This document shows, piece after piece, positions 25,178-33,573 of a stretch of 64,000 bases of DNA. The notes beneath the pieces were generated by a model that had not been told where the DNA came from, did no database searches, and saw only the letters and a list, made by a program, of their open reading frames with translations. The number at the start of each line of letters is the position of its first letter. Position 1 is the first letter of the stretch. The translations under genes and the position numbers were made by a program. Source of the DNA: Pleomorphomonas sp. T1.2MG-36 (GTDB lineage Bacteria; Pseudomonadota; Alphaproteobacteria; Rhizobiales; Pleomorphomonadaceae); contig NZ_CATNLY010000001.1 of the NCBI RefSeq assembly GCF_950100655.1, forward strand, positions 868,001-932,000. Direction: 5' to 3'.

Positions 25178-26596
25178 TCAAGGCGCGGCCTGCGCCTCCA
25201 CCTCCGTCGACGCGGAGGCCGACGGTGCGATGTGGTCGAGGATGTCCCTGGCCACCGGCTTGTAGTCGTCGTTGAAGTGATGACCGCCGGGATGGACCAG
25301 CAGGCTGAAGCCCTTGTCCTTCGGCAGGCGGGTGCAGGCGGTCTCGTCGTCTTCGCTGCCGTAGATGCACTGCACCTTGGCAGGTTCGACCTTCAGGAGG
25401 TCCGGCAGCGTCGATGGCCCGTTCGGGTCGGTCTTGCCGCCGAGGATGCCGGAGACCTGGATCTCGAACTGGCGGGCTCCGGTGTAGGCGAGCAACGAGA
25501 CGAGATCGACGCTGGCCTTGCGGTCGTCGGGCAACGCCTCATAGATCGCCGGCAGCGCATCGGCGCCGAACGAGTAGCCGACGAGCGCCACCTTGTGGAC
25601 GTTCCACTTCTTGGCATAGGTATCGATCACCTTTGCAAGGTCGCCGGCGGCGTCGGCGGGATCCACGTCGTTCCAGAAGTAGCGCAGCGAGTCGATGCCG
25701 ACGACCGGCACGCCCGCCTTGGCGAGATAGCCGCCGATCTCGGCGTCGATGTCGCGCCAGCCGCCGTCGCCGGAGTAAATGATCGCCAGCGTGTCATGCT
25801 TGGGAACGGCGGGCACCAGGGTGATCGGAATGCCGGCAAGCGGCGAACCGCTGTCGTCCGCGCTGGTGAGTTGCTCCAGCAGCGCGCCGTCGAGCGTCCG
25901 GCCGGGGCCCTTGACGCTCTTGGCGGTGGCGATGGCAAACCCCGAGCCGATCAGTTCGTCCACGTGCGCGGCGCCCACCGGATCGGCGTTGCGGGTCATG
26001 TAGACGTCGATGGGGTCGGGAAGGTGCCCCTTCTGCAGCTCGTAGACCCATCCGTTGCCGTCGGCGGCCTTGACGTGCCGTGCCTCGCTGCACAGCTCCT
26101 TGCGCAGCGGCAGCGCAGCGTGCGGATCGACGGCGATGGTGCGGCCGATCGTCGCGTCCGGCGACTGGGCGGCCAGCGCCAGGGCGAAGGTGCCGCCCAG
26201 GCCGGAGCCGGCAATCATCGGAGAATGGTAGCTGTCGACGTCCAGCACGCGCTGGATGTTCTGGCTGACCTGCTCCATGTCGGAAACGAAGTAGACGCAG
26301 TCGTCGGGAAGCTTTTCCGCCTTGGCGAAGGTGGCCGGCGTGTCGATACCGACGACGACGGCGCCGCTCGCCGCATAGCGACGGGCCTTCACGCGGTCCC
26401 AGAAGCCATATCCCTCGCCACCCGACAGCAGGTAGACGAGACCGGTCGGCTCGGTGCGCGGCACGATCACCTCGGCGATGCCGAGCGTATCCGTCCGTTC
26501 GGCCGGCAGATGCGGGAAGAGGTAGAGGAAGGCACCCGTCGCGAGGCCGGCGACCGTGAGGATGCCGACCATGACGAACAATATCAGTCGCTTCAT
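25178..26596 (-). CDS. acvB: AcvB/VirJ-family lysyl-phosphatidylglycerol hydrolase
   Basis: A 472-residue protein with an N-terminal membrane anchor or signal (MKRLILFVMVGILTVAGLATGAFLY) and two VirJ alpha/beta-hydrolase domains. The first has GSGLGGTFALAL; the second has the nucleophile elbow GYSFGADALP and the C-terminal HPGGHHF. In Agrobacterium tumefaciens AcvB hydrolyses lysyl-phosphatidylglycerol in the periplasm. Its ATG overlaps the lpiA stop by 4 bp (ATGA), the conserved lpiA-acvB arrangement. It should counterbalance LpiA and tune membrane charge. Confidence 0.92.
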   Translation of the reverse strand: MKRLILFVMVGILTVAGLATGAFLYLFPHLPAERTDTLGIAEVIVPRTEPTGLVYLLSGGEGYGFWDRVKARRYAASGAVVVGIDTPATFAKAEKLPDDCVYFVSDMEQVSQNIQRVLDVDSYHSPMIAGSGLGGTFALALAAQSPDATIGRTIAVDPHAALPLRKELCSEARHVKAADGNGWVYELQKGHLPDPIDVYMTRNADPVGAAHVDELIGSGFAIATAKSVKGPGRTLDGALLEQLTSADDSGSPLAGIPITLVPAVPKHDTLAIIYSGDGGWRDIDAEIGGYLAKAGVPVVGIDSLRYFWNDVDPADAAGDLAKVIDTYAKKWNVHKVALVGYSFGADALPAIYEALPDDRKASVDLVSLLAYTGARQFEIQVSGILGGKTDPNGPSTLPDLLKVEPAKVQCIYGSEDDETACTRLPKDKGFSLLVHPGGHHFNDDYKPVARDILDHIAPSASASTEVEAQAAP

Positions 26597-29187
26597 TTGG
26601 AAACGGCTCCCTTGAGGCCGCCGGAGATGATGAACGTCACGTCGGCAAGCGCCAGAAGCGGATTGAGACCGCCGGCCACCGCCATATAACGCTGCCGCCA
26701 GACCGGATCGAACTTGGTCTTGAAGGCGCGCAGGCCATGAAAGTTGTAGAAGGCGTTGCCATGCTCGAAGGCGGCGCGGCCAAGCTTGTGCCAGAGCGGC
26801 GCCATCGGGCTGTCGGACAGGCCCGCGAGCGGCGCCATGCCAAGGCTGAAATCGCGAAAACCTGCCGCCTTGAAGTGCAGGAGAACGCGGGTGAACAGCA
26901 GTTCCATGGTGCCGTTGGGCGACTTCGGCGTGAACCGCATCAGGTCGATGGCCGCCTCCTGGCCATCGCCGGAGACCATCAGCGTCGCAAAGGCGAAGAT
27001 GCGCCCTACCCGCTTCAGCACCGCCACCGGCTGCGACGCCACGTAGTCGGTCTCGAAGGCACCGAGCGAGAAGGTCTTTTCGCGTGCCTTGCGTGCCTTC
27101 AGCCAGCTCGCCGACACGGCGACGAGCTCGTCCATGATCGCCGGCACCGCCTCCGGCGGCACCACCTCGAACACGATGCCGTCGCGCTCGGCCTTGTTGA
27201 TGGCGTTGCGCAGGTTGCCGCGCCGGGTGCCCTTGATGTCGAAGGCGGCGAGATCGACAACGGCTTCCTCGCCGAGCTTGAAGGCGGAAAGACCGGCATC
27301 GGCGTAAAGCGACAGGCTTTCCGCCGGCACCTGGTAGAACACGGCACGGCCGCCATGGGCGCGGGCCATCTCGATGAAGCGCCAGGCAAGCTCGCGCTGC
27401 CCCGCCTCGGGGCCGACCGGATCGCCGAGCGATATCCATGAGCGGCCGCGCTTGGCGTACATCAGGAAGGCTGCGCCGTCGTCGGAGAACATCAGGTTCT
27501 TGTCGCCCATCCGCACGAGGTTGGCCGACGCATGGCCGGCACTCGCCAGGATGGCGACGGCGCGGGCAAGGTCGTCCGAGTTGGCCGGCTCGATGCGGCC
27601 GGACGGCGGCCGGATCAACAACCAGGTGGCGACGGCGGCGGTGGCGAGCCCGATGCCGACGGCGGCGCGCAACGAGCGCGGCGCGGCGGCCGACATCTCG
27701 AACTGCCACCAGAGATCGTGGCTGTAGGGCACTTCCTTGTAGACGAAGAACAGGATGCCAAGGGCGAGCGCCAGGATCGAGGCGATGCAGAGCCACCAGG
27801 CCGGACTGAGCCGGTCGTGCAGCAGCGACGCCGGACGATTGTAGAGATGCCGGCTGGACACCAGCCCGACGATCAGGATCGCCATCAGGATCGCTTCGCC
27901 GACGGCCAGCGCCTTGAGAAGCCCCAGCGGGATCGACAGGGCCGTCAGCGACAGCGTCAGCCACCACGCACCGTCGAGCCGATGAACGAGACCGCGCCCA
28001 GCCACCAGCAGGAAGACGCCGATCACCGAGCCAACGAAATGGGCGCCCTCGACCAGCGGCAGCGGAAAGAAGGACGACATCAGGTCGAGACGGGTATCGG
28101 CCGGCGGGGTCACGCCTGAAAACACCAGCATGGCGCCGAGCACCATCGCAAGGGTGCCGAGCATGACCGGGGCGATGCCGGACACTGCCGCCATCAGCGC
28201 GGGGCTCGCCATGGTGGCCCGGCGGGCCTCGCTGACGATCATCGCCACCACCGCCACCACGAGCGGAACCACATAGTAGACGATGCGGTAGATGAGCAGC
28301 GCCGAGATCACGCCATCGATCGGCAGCCGGGTACCGAGCGCACCGACGACGATGGTCTCGAATATGCCGACGCCGCCCGGCAGATGGCTGAGCACGCCGG
28401 CGCCGACCGCCACCGAGAACACGGCGAGCACCACCAGGAAGGAAACGTCGCCATCGGGCAGCAGAACGTACAGCACGGCGGCGGCGCAGATGACATCCAC
28501 CGACGTGGCAAGGAGCTGCGAGATGACGTCGCGGACGTCGGGCAGCGCCACGGCGCGGCCGAACACCGTCACCCTGCCGCGTCGCAGGGCGGCAAGCAGC
28601 AGCACCGCACCGACGCCGGCCAACGCCAGAAGACCGATGCCGCGCACCGTGGCGCCGGACATGCCGATCAGAGAGGCGAGGTCCGGCCCGGCGATGGTCA
28701 GCCCGAGGCCCGCCACGAAGGCGAGGCCGAAACCGAAGGCGGCGGCGACATAGGCCACCACCTTGGCGATCGCTTCGGGCTCAAGGCCAAACGGCGAATA
28801 GAAGCGATAGCGGACGGACCCGCCGGTCAGCGGGCCGAAGCCGGCGATGTTGCCGACGGCATAGGCGCAGAAGCTTGCCAGCGCCACCAGCCGATAGGGC
28901 AGCCGAGCCCCGGCGAACCGAAGCGCATGCACATCGTAGATGGACAGCGCCAGAAAACTGCCGGCCGTGAACATAAGGGCCAGCCCGATGCGCGACCACG
29001 GGGTGTCGTCGATGGCTTCGATCAGATCGTCGTAGACGACGTTCGACAGCAGGCGGGACAGCGCCAGAACCGACAGCCCGACGATGAGAAGCGCGACCAC
29101 CGCGACGATAAACGGCTTCAGCCGCGCAAGGCGATGGACGTGAACGGCGGGGATGGCGGCGGACTCCGAGGGCAATGCGGCGGGCAT
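26593..29187 (-). CDS. lpiA: LpiA/MprF lysyl-phosphatidylglycerol synthase-flippase
   Basis: An 864-residue membrane enzyme: an N-terminal flippase region of many TM segments (about residues 20-350), further TM segments to about 520, and a soluble C-terminal aminoacyl-transferase domain (DUF2156, from about residue 535; SLGDPVGPE, ISLGMAPL-like segments). It transfers lysine from Lys-tRNA to phosphatidylglycerol and flips the product, protecting against cationic peptides and acid. Its last four bases overlap acvB. The 184-bp gap upstream is shared with the divergent CinA-like gene. Confidence 0.93.
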   Translation of the reverse strand: MPAALPSESAAIPAVHVHRLARLKPFIVAVVALLIVGLSVLALSRLLSNVVYDDLIEAIDDTPWSRIGLALMFTAGSFLALSIYDVHALRFAGARLPYRLVALASFCAYAVGNIAGFGPLTGGSVRYRFYSPFGLEPEAIAKVVAYVAAAFGFGLAFVAGLGLTIAGPDLASLIGMSGATVRGIGLLALAGVGAVLLLAALRRGRVTVFGRAVALPDVRDVISQLLATSVDVICAAAVLYVLLPDGDVSFLVVLAVFSVAVGAGVLSHLPGGVGIFETIVVGALGTRLPIDGVISALLIYRIVYYVVPLVVAVVAMIVSEARRATMASPALMAAVSGIAPVMLGTLAMVLGAMLVFSGVTPPADTRLDLMSSFFPLPLVEGAHFVGSVIGVFLLVAGRGLVHRLDGAWWLTLSLTALSIPLGLLKALAVGEAILMAILIVGLVSSRHLYNRPASLLHDRLSPAWWLCIASILALALGILFFVYKEVPYSHDLWWQFEMSAAAPRSLRAAVGIGLATAAVATWLLIRPPSGRIEPANSDDLARAVAILASAGHASANLVRMGDKNLMFSDDGAAFLMYAKRGRSWISLGDPVGPEAGQRELAWRFIEMARAHGGRAVFYQVPAESLSLYADAGLSAFKLGEEAVVDLAAFDIKGTRRGNLRNAINKAERDGIVFEVVPPEAVPAIMDELVAVSASWLKARKAREKTFSLGAFETDYVASQPVAVLKRVGRIFAFATLMVSGDGQEAAIDLMRFTPKSPNGTMELLFTRVLLHFKAAGFRDFSLGMAPLAGLSDSPMAPLWHKLGRAAFEHGNAFYNFHGLRAFKTKFDPVWRQRYMAVAGGLNPLLALADVTFIISGGLKGAVSK

Positions 29188-29371
29188 GATGGACCTGAGA
29201 AGGACAAAAGCCGGGCGGACGGCCCTGCAATGGGCGCCTTATCTTGCTCGATTGCGTCAATCCGGCGGCGAACACGACGCCCAAACTTTAATTCCGCGTA
29301 ATGTTCGCGATTGTCTCCGCGACGGGAATCCCCGACAAACGGAAACAGCGATTCCAAAGGCGCAGACATCC

Positions 29372-30139
29372 ATGACAAATCAGTCCCCGACCGCCGCCGT
29401 TCTCGTCATCGGCGACGAGATCCTTTCCGGCCGCACCCGCGACAGCAACTCCGGCCACATCGCCGCCTTCCTTACCGAAATCGGCATCGACCTCAGGGAA
29501 GTCCGCGTCGTTCCCGACGAGCAGGATCGCATCGTGGCCGCCCTCGACGAGCTGAGGACGGCCTACACTTACGTCTTCACCACCGGCGGCATCGGCCCGA
29601 CCCACGACGACATAACCGCCGACGCGGTGGCCAAGGCGTTCGGCGTGGCCATCGAGCATCACCCCGACGCCGTCGAGATCCTGCGTCAGCACTATGTGAC
29701 GCCGGAAGAGCTGACCGAGGCGCGTCTGCGCATGGCTCGCGTCCCGGTGGGCGCGACGCTGATCGACAACCCCGTTTCCAAGGCGCCGGGCTTCCACATC
29801 GGCAACGTGTTCGTCATGGCCGGTGTGCCCAAGATCATGCAGGCGATGCTGCTCAACGTCGAAAAGGAGCTGGTCGGCGGCGTCCCGGTGCAGTCGGTCA
29901 CCGTCGACTGTCCGTTCGGCGAGGGCGTGATCGGCTCGGCGCTCGGCGAGGTGGCCAAGGCCCATCCGCTGGTCTCCATCGGCAGCTATCCGATCCTGGC
30001 GGCCCGCAACTTCTCGACCAAGCTGGTGATCCGCTCGCGCGATCCGATGGCCCTTGCAGCCGCCACGGCGGCGGTGGAAGCGATGCTGGCGACCATCACC
30101 CGCGACAAAGCCGGGGATAGCACTCTCACAGACTATTGA
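29372..30139 (+). CDS. CinA N-terminal (MoaB-like) domain protein
   Basis: A 255-residue protein of the competence/damage-inducible CinA N-terminal family, with a molybdopterin-binding (MoaB/MogA) fold: AAVLVIGDEILSGRTRDSN and FTTGGIGPTHDDITADAVAKAFG. The C-terminal nicotinamide-nucleotide amidase domain of full CinA is absent, as is usual in alphaproteobacteria, which encode it separately. In other bacteria the domain hydrolyses nucleotide pyrophosphates such as ADP-ribose. The ATG at 29372 starts at the conserved core. It is divergent from lpiA and 60 bp before gpt. Confidence 0.88.
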   Translation: MTNQSPTAAVLVIGDEILSGRTRDSNSGHIAAFLTEIGIDLREVRVVPDEQDRIVAALDELRTAYTYVFTTGGIGPTHDDITADAVAKAFGVAIEHHPDAVEILRQHYVTPEELTEARLRMARVPVGATLIDNPVSKAPGFHIGNVFVMAGVPKIMQAMLLNVEKELVGGVPVQSVTVDCPFGEGVIGSALGEVAKAHPLVSIGSYPILAARNFSTKLVIRSRDPMALAAATAAVEAMLATITRDKAGDSTLTDY

Positions 30140-30199
30140 AACGGACGCGAAACAGGCATTTGAGAAAGCCCTACGCACGATCAGGATGAGGATCGCACC

Positions 30200-30721
30200 A
30201 TGTCTCCGCAAGACGCCCAACCGCTCGCTCCCAAGGCGTTCCCGGTCTCCTGGGATCAGTTCCATCGCGACGCCCGGGCGCTTGCCTGGCGGCTCGCCGG
30301 CCTTGGCACCTGGAAGGCCATCGTCTGCATCACGCGCGGCGGCCTGGTGCCGGCGGCCATCGTGGCGCGCGAACTCAACATCCGCGTCATCGAGACGGTC
30401 GGCATCGCCTCCTATCACGACTATACGTCGCAGGGCGAACTGCAGATCATCAAGGAGGTCAGCCCCGACGTCGTCAGCCTCGACGGCGGCGAAGGCGCCG
30501 GTGTGCTGATCATCGACGACCTCGTCGACACCGGCAAGACCGCCCGCATGGTGCGCGACATGCTGCCGAAGGCACATTTCGCCACCGTCTACGCTAAGCC
30601 CAAGGGCCGGCCGCTGGTCGATACCTTCATCACCGAAGTCAGCCAGGACACGTGGATCTACTTCCCCTGGGACCTGGGTTTTGCCTTCCAGCCGCCGATT
30701 TCCCGTCAGGGCAACGACTGA
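30200..30721 (+). CDS. gpt: Xanthine(-guanine) phosphoribosyltransferase
   Basis: A 173-residue purine-salvage enzyme that attaches the ribose-5-phosphate of PRPP to xanthine or guanine. The PRPP-binding loop [17 protein letters not shown] and the base-binding end [13 protein letters not shown] are typical of Gpt. It is probably cotranscribed with the CinA-like gene 60 bp upstream. No hairpin is evident after it. Confidence 0.93.
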   Translation: MSPQDAQPLAPKAFPVSWDQFHRDARALAWRLAGLGTWKAIVCITRGGLVPAAIVARELNIRVIETVGIASYHDYTSQGELQIIKEVSPDVVSLDGGEGAGVLIIDDLVDTGKTARMVRDMLPKAHFATVYAKPKGRPLVDTFITEVSQDTWIYFPWDLGFAFQPPISRQGND

Positions 30722-30934
30722 TCTGCCAAAATTTTATTCACCATGTAAATAACTGATTCGCCAAAGTTTAGGTCGGATGTACCCATTTGCGGTTGTCCGG
30801 CCCAAATTGGCGCGGCCTGATTCTCGCCGCATTTTTCCCTGTTTTGAGCCTCCGTCGCTGATCGCCGGTAACCTTCGGTGGTCCCTATGGAGGCTTGTCC
30901 GCGCTGCCAACGCGGTTCAAACAGGATTGACTGC

Positions 30935-31330
30935 ATGCAATTCAAAACAAGCGCGAGATGCGCTTTTTTCACGGCCGCCATGGCGGTCGCGTTTTTTCAC
31001 CAGGCAGCGCCCGCGCTGGCTCAATGCGGCAAGGCGTCCTGGTACGCCGAACACGGCCGCACCGCGAGCGGCGAACGCATGAACCCGGGGGCTCGCACAG
31101 CCGCCCACCGCACCCTGCCTTTCGGTACCCTCGTGGAGGTCGAAAACCTCCGAAACGGTCGCACCGTGGTGGTGCGCATCAATGATCGCGGCCCGTTCAT
31201 CAAGGGGCGGGTGATCGACCTCGCGCGCGGCGCGGCCACCGAACTCGGCATGGTCAGCTCCGGCACCGCCAGCGTTCGTCTGTCGGTGCTCGACGGCAAG
31301 ACCAAGCCGCCCGTCAAGATGTGCGGCTGA
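30935..31330 (+). CDS. RlpA-like double-psi beta-barrel lipoprotein-type protein
   Basis: A 131-residue secreted protein: a signal peptide ([30 protein letters not shown]), then a single RlpA double-psi beta-barrel ([55 protein letters not shown]). The catalytic-type Asp of INDRGPF is present, so it may act as a peptidoglycan lytic transglycosylase. There is no SPOR domain, unlike full RlpA. The ATG at 30935 has AGGA 9 nt upstream; frame upstream of it is not part of the gene. Confidence 0.88.
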   Translation: MQFKTSARCAFFTAAMAVAFFHQAAPALAQCGKASWYAEHGRTASGERMNPGARTAAHRTLPFGTLVEVENLRNGRTVVVRINDRGPFIKGRVIDLARGAATELGMVSSGTASVRLSVLDGKTKPPVKMCG

Positions 31331-31344
31331 GAAACTTATCCCGA

Positions 31345-31379
31345 AGCGGCGCTTCCGATTGCCGACGCGAAGCGCCGCT
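31345..31379. repeat. Hairpin between the RlpA-like gene and tRNA-Leu
   Basis: A perfect 11-bp inverted repeat, AGCGGCGCTTC (31345-31355) with GAAGCGCCGCT (31369-31379), 13-nt loop, 14 bp after the stop codon. There is no U-tract, so it is a weak terminator candidate or an mRNA 3'-end protector. Confidence 0.5.
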
Positions 31380-31444
31380 CCGCCTCCATCCGTTGCTATC
31401 AGGGCTTGACCCGTCCGCTTCGGCCAGCAATATCGCCGAGCAAT

Positions 31445-31529
31445 GCGGACGTGGCGAAACTGGTAGACGCAAGGGACTTAAAATCCCTCGGCCTCGGTCA
31501 TGCGGGTTCGATCCCCGCCGTCCGCACCA
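31445..31529 (+). tRNA. tRNA-Leu (anticodon TAA)
   Basis: An 85-nt class II tRNA. The acceptor stem GCGGACG (31445-31451) pairs with CGTCCGC (31519-31525); discriminator A and an encoded CCA (31527-31529) follow. The anticodon stem is AGGGA/TCCCT with loop CTTAAAA, anticodon TAA at 31479-31481. The long variable arm and GGTTCGATCC T-loop are as expected for tRNA-Leu. Confidence 0.97.
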
Positions 31530-31891
31530 ATCGGTCTCTACATTCCTTGTGTGAAAAGCGAACCGACCGACCACGTTCGGCGCAGGCATCTTTCAGCGCG
31601 TCCAGTCTCCACCAAAGACTTCGTATTTTCCCTCACAGTAAAGATGATTATATTGTACATATAAACCGTTTATATCACCGAACCAAAGACTTAAACGTTT
31701 TTAGTTGGCTTGTCTTTCTGCGACCAAAGTCTGATCTAGTCGTCAGGAAATAACCCTCCTGCGGCGGTCGACCTCCCGGCCCCGCGCCAGACCTCGCAAC
31801 AGAGAGCCCGCCTCAACCGTCCCCCTCGTGGAGACGGACCGGACCCCCATGTCCGGACGAGCCCTCCCCTCGTTCCGACAAGGAGACTGAG
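31530..31891. other. AT-rich intergenic region between tRNA-Leu and alcohol dehydrogenase
   Basis: No gene seen. 31610-31740 is far more AT-rich than the surroundings. It holds a perfect 17-bp palindrome (ATATAAAC-C-GTTTATAT, 31659-31675) and three copies of ACCAAAG[A/T]CT (31611, 31682, 31723). It ends in the strong AAGGAGA ribosome site of the dehydrogenase. It is probably its control region. A scar beside a tRNA integration site is an alternative, but no attachment-site duplicate is visible. Confidence 0.5.
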
Positions 31892-33034
31892 ATGACCGTC
31901 ATGAACTTCTCCATCCCCCGCACCATCATTTACGGCGAGGGCTCGCTCTCCAAGCTCGCCGACCTCAAGGGCAAGAAGGCGGCTCTGGTCACCGGCGGCA
32001 GCTCCATGAAGCGCTTCGGCTTTCTCGATCAGGCGATCGAGATCCTGAAGAAGGGCGGCATCGAATCCATCGTCATCGACGGCGTCGAGCCCAACCCGTC
32101 GGTCGAGACCGTCTGGCGCGGCGCCAAGGCCATGCAGGCGTTCGAGCCGGACTGGATCGTCGCCATCGGTGGCGGCTCGGCGCTCGACGCCGCCAAGGTG
32201 ATGTGGTGCTTCTACGAGCATCCGAACCTCACCTTCGAGGACATCATCCCGGTCGGCGCCATGCCGCCGCTCAGGAACAAGGCGCGTTTCGTCGCCATTC
32301 CCTCGACGTCCGGCACCGCCTCCGAGATCACGGCCTTCTCGGTGATCACCGACACCCAGAACCACATCAAGTACCCGATCGTCGCCGCCGACATGGTGCC
32401 TGACATCGCCATCCTCGACCCGGCCCTGCCGATGGTCATGCCGGCCAACGTCACCGCCAACACCGGCATGGACGTCATGTGCCACGCCGTCGAGGCCGTC
32501 GCCTCCATCGCCGCCACGTCCTTCACCGACCCCTATGCGGTGGAAGCCATCAAGCTGGTGCTGGAGAACCTCGAGAAGGCCTTCACCACGCCGACCGACA
32601 AGACGGCCCGCTTCAACATGCACAACGCCTCGGCGCTGGCCGGCATGGCCTTCACCAATGCCTCGCTCGGCCTCGTGCACTCGATGGCCCATAAGATCGG
32701 CGGTGAGTTCGGCGTGACCCATGGCCTCGCCAACGCGATCATGCTGCCCTACATCATCGACTTCAACCGGCAGTTCACCGACAAGTACGCCTATGTGGAG
32801 CGGGTGCTCGGCATCAAGGATCTGGCCCAGGCGATCCGCGACCTCAACAAGAAGCTGGCCATCCCCACCACCTTCAAGGACTGCGACGAGGTCGACTTCG
32901 ACGAGACCAAGTTCAAGAAGGTGCTGAACCGCATGAGCGAGAACGCCTTCGCCGACCCGTGCACGCTGACCAACCCGGGCACGCCCTCGGTGACCGACGT
33001 CAAGGCGCTCTACACCGCGGCCTACTACGGCTAA
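31892..33034 (+). CDS. Iron-containing (group III) alcohol dehydrogenase
   Basis: A 380-residue NAD(P)-dependent dehydrogenase. The cofactor loop VAIGGGSALDAAKVMW and the metal site are clear: Asp in ANTGMDVMCHAVEA, His in the same motif, and His residues in GLVHSMAHKIGGEFGVTHGLANA. It resembles the 1,3-propanediol / ethanol / methanol dehydrogenase branch. AAGGAGACTGAG gives a strong ribosome site, and codon choice (AAG, ATC, GCC) suggests high expression. It is monocistronic. The substrate is not determined by sequence. Confidence 0.92.
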   Translation: MTVMNFSIPRTIIYGEGSLSKLADLKGKKAALVTGGSSMKRFGFLDQAIEILKKGGIESIVIDGVEPNPSVETVWRGAKAMQAFEPDWIVAIGGGSALDAAKVMWCFYEHPNLTFEDIIPVGAMPPLRNKARFVAIPSTSGTASEITAFSVITDTQNHIKYPIVAADMVPDIAILDPALPMVMPANVTANTGMDVMCHAVEAVASIAATSFTDPYAVEAIKLVLENLEKAFTTPTDKTARFNMHNASALAGMAFTNASLGLVHSMAHKIGGEFGVTHGLANAIMLPYIIDFNRQFTDKYAYVERVLGIKDLAQAIRDLNKKLAIPTTFKDCDEVDFDETKFKKVLNRMSENAFADPCTLTNPGTPSVTDVKALYTAAYYG

Positions 33035-33054
33035 GCCAAACGGCCGACTATCGG

Positions 33055-33097
33055 GCGGGCGCGGCATCCTGAAATGGGTGCCGCGCCCGCTCCTTTA
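33055..33097 (+). terminator. Intrinsic terminator of the alcohol dehydrogenase
   Basis: A perfect 12-bp stem, GCGGGCGCGGCA (33055-33066) with TGCCGCGCCCGC (33079-33090), 12-nt loop, followed by TCCTTTATTT. It begins 20 bp after the stop codon. Confidence 0.85.
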
Positions 33098-33174
33098 TTT
33101 CCGGACATTCAATGTCAAGATTCTATCCCTCCCCCGCATTTTCCCGGATTGCCCGACAGCGGGACGGACGGTAG

Positions 33175-33189
33175 AAATGATAATCATTT
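33175..33189. promoter_or_regulatory. Fur-box-like palindrome
   Basis: AAATGATAATCATTT is a perfect 15-bp palindrome, close to the core of the classical ferric-uptake-regulator site. It is nearly 400 bp upstream of the Anbu start, and no iron gene is near. Function uncertain. Confidence 0.45.
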
Positions 33190-33538
33190 GCAACAAGGAT
33201 GCGCGGACGCGAATTGCTGCCGCCGAAGCGCTTCCAGATGGTATCGCATCGTCTCCGGGCCTTGCTTGGTTGTTCAAGGGATGGCGGTCGCTGGTCGCGC
33301 GGCGTCCGTTCGTCTTCGTCGCCGCGGATCAGTCACTCCTCCTGCGACGGTGGTGCTTCGGCGGTTCCCGCCAAAACGATCGGCTCCCGCGTTGTCCGTG
33401 CGGGCGATCGCAGACTTCAGGCCGGGTATCCCATGGATATCCGGTCTTTTCTTTTCCCCTCCCCGCCAGATGACACCGCGCCTGCCGCCGGGCGTCCTTG
33501 CACAAATGACGCTTTGGAATCGCAAACCGATGATCTAA

Positions 33539-33555
33539 ACAGAACCGAATTCTGT
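33539..33555. promoter_or_regulatory. Inverted repeat before the Anbu ribosome site
   Basis: ACAGAA-CCGAA-TTCTGT: perfect 6-bp arms with a 5-bp spacer, ending 8 bp before the GGGAG ribosome site of the Anbu gene. It could be an operator or an mRNA hairpin. Confidence 0.4.
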
Positions 33556-33573
33556 CCGCATCGGGAGATCCAG

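Larger units (their letters stand above)
33098..33573. other. Intergenic region upstream of the Anbu gene
   Basis: No convincing gene. It contains a Fur-box-like palindrome at 33175-33189 and a second inverted repeat at 33539-33555, just before the Anbu ribosome site. Open frames crossing it have no family resemblance and no ribosome site. Confidence 0.5.

Noticed and set aside
25145..29301. Plus-strand open frames opposite acvB and lpiA
   Set aside because: Antisense shadows of two well-matched proteins with no start context of their own.
31445..31760. Integrated element at tRNA-Leu
   Set aside because: No integrase and no duplicated tRNA 3' end in the window; only AT-rich sequence.
31736..33067. 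443-codon minus-strand frame opposite the alcohol dehydrogenase
   Set aside because: Shadow of a highly biased gene; composition dominated by Arg, Gly, Val, Asp and His.
33078..33473. Possible small gene starting at the Fur-like palindrome
   Set aside because: No ribosome site, no recognisable family, and it does not resemble haemin-uptake small proteins; the palindrome covers its start codon.
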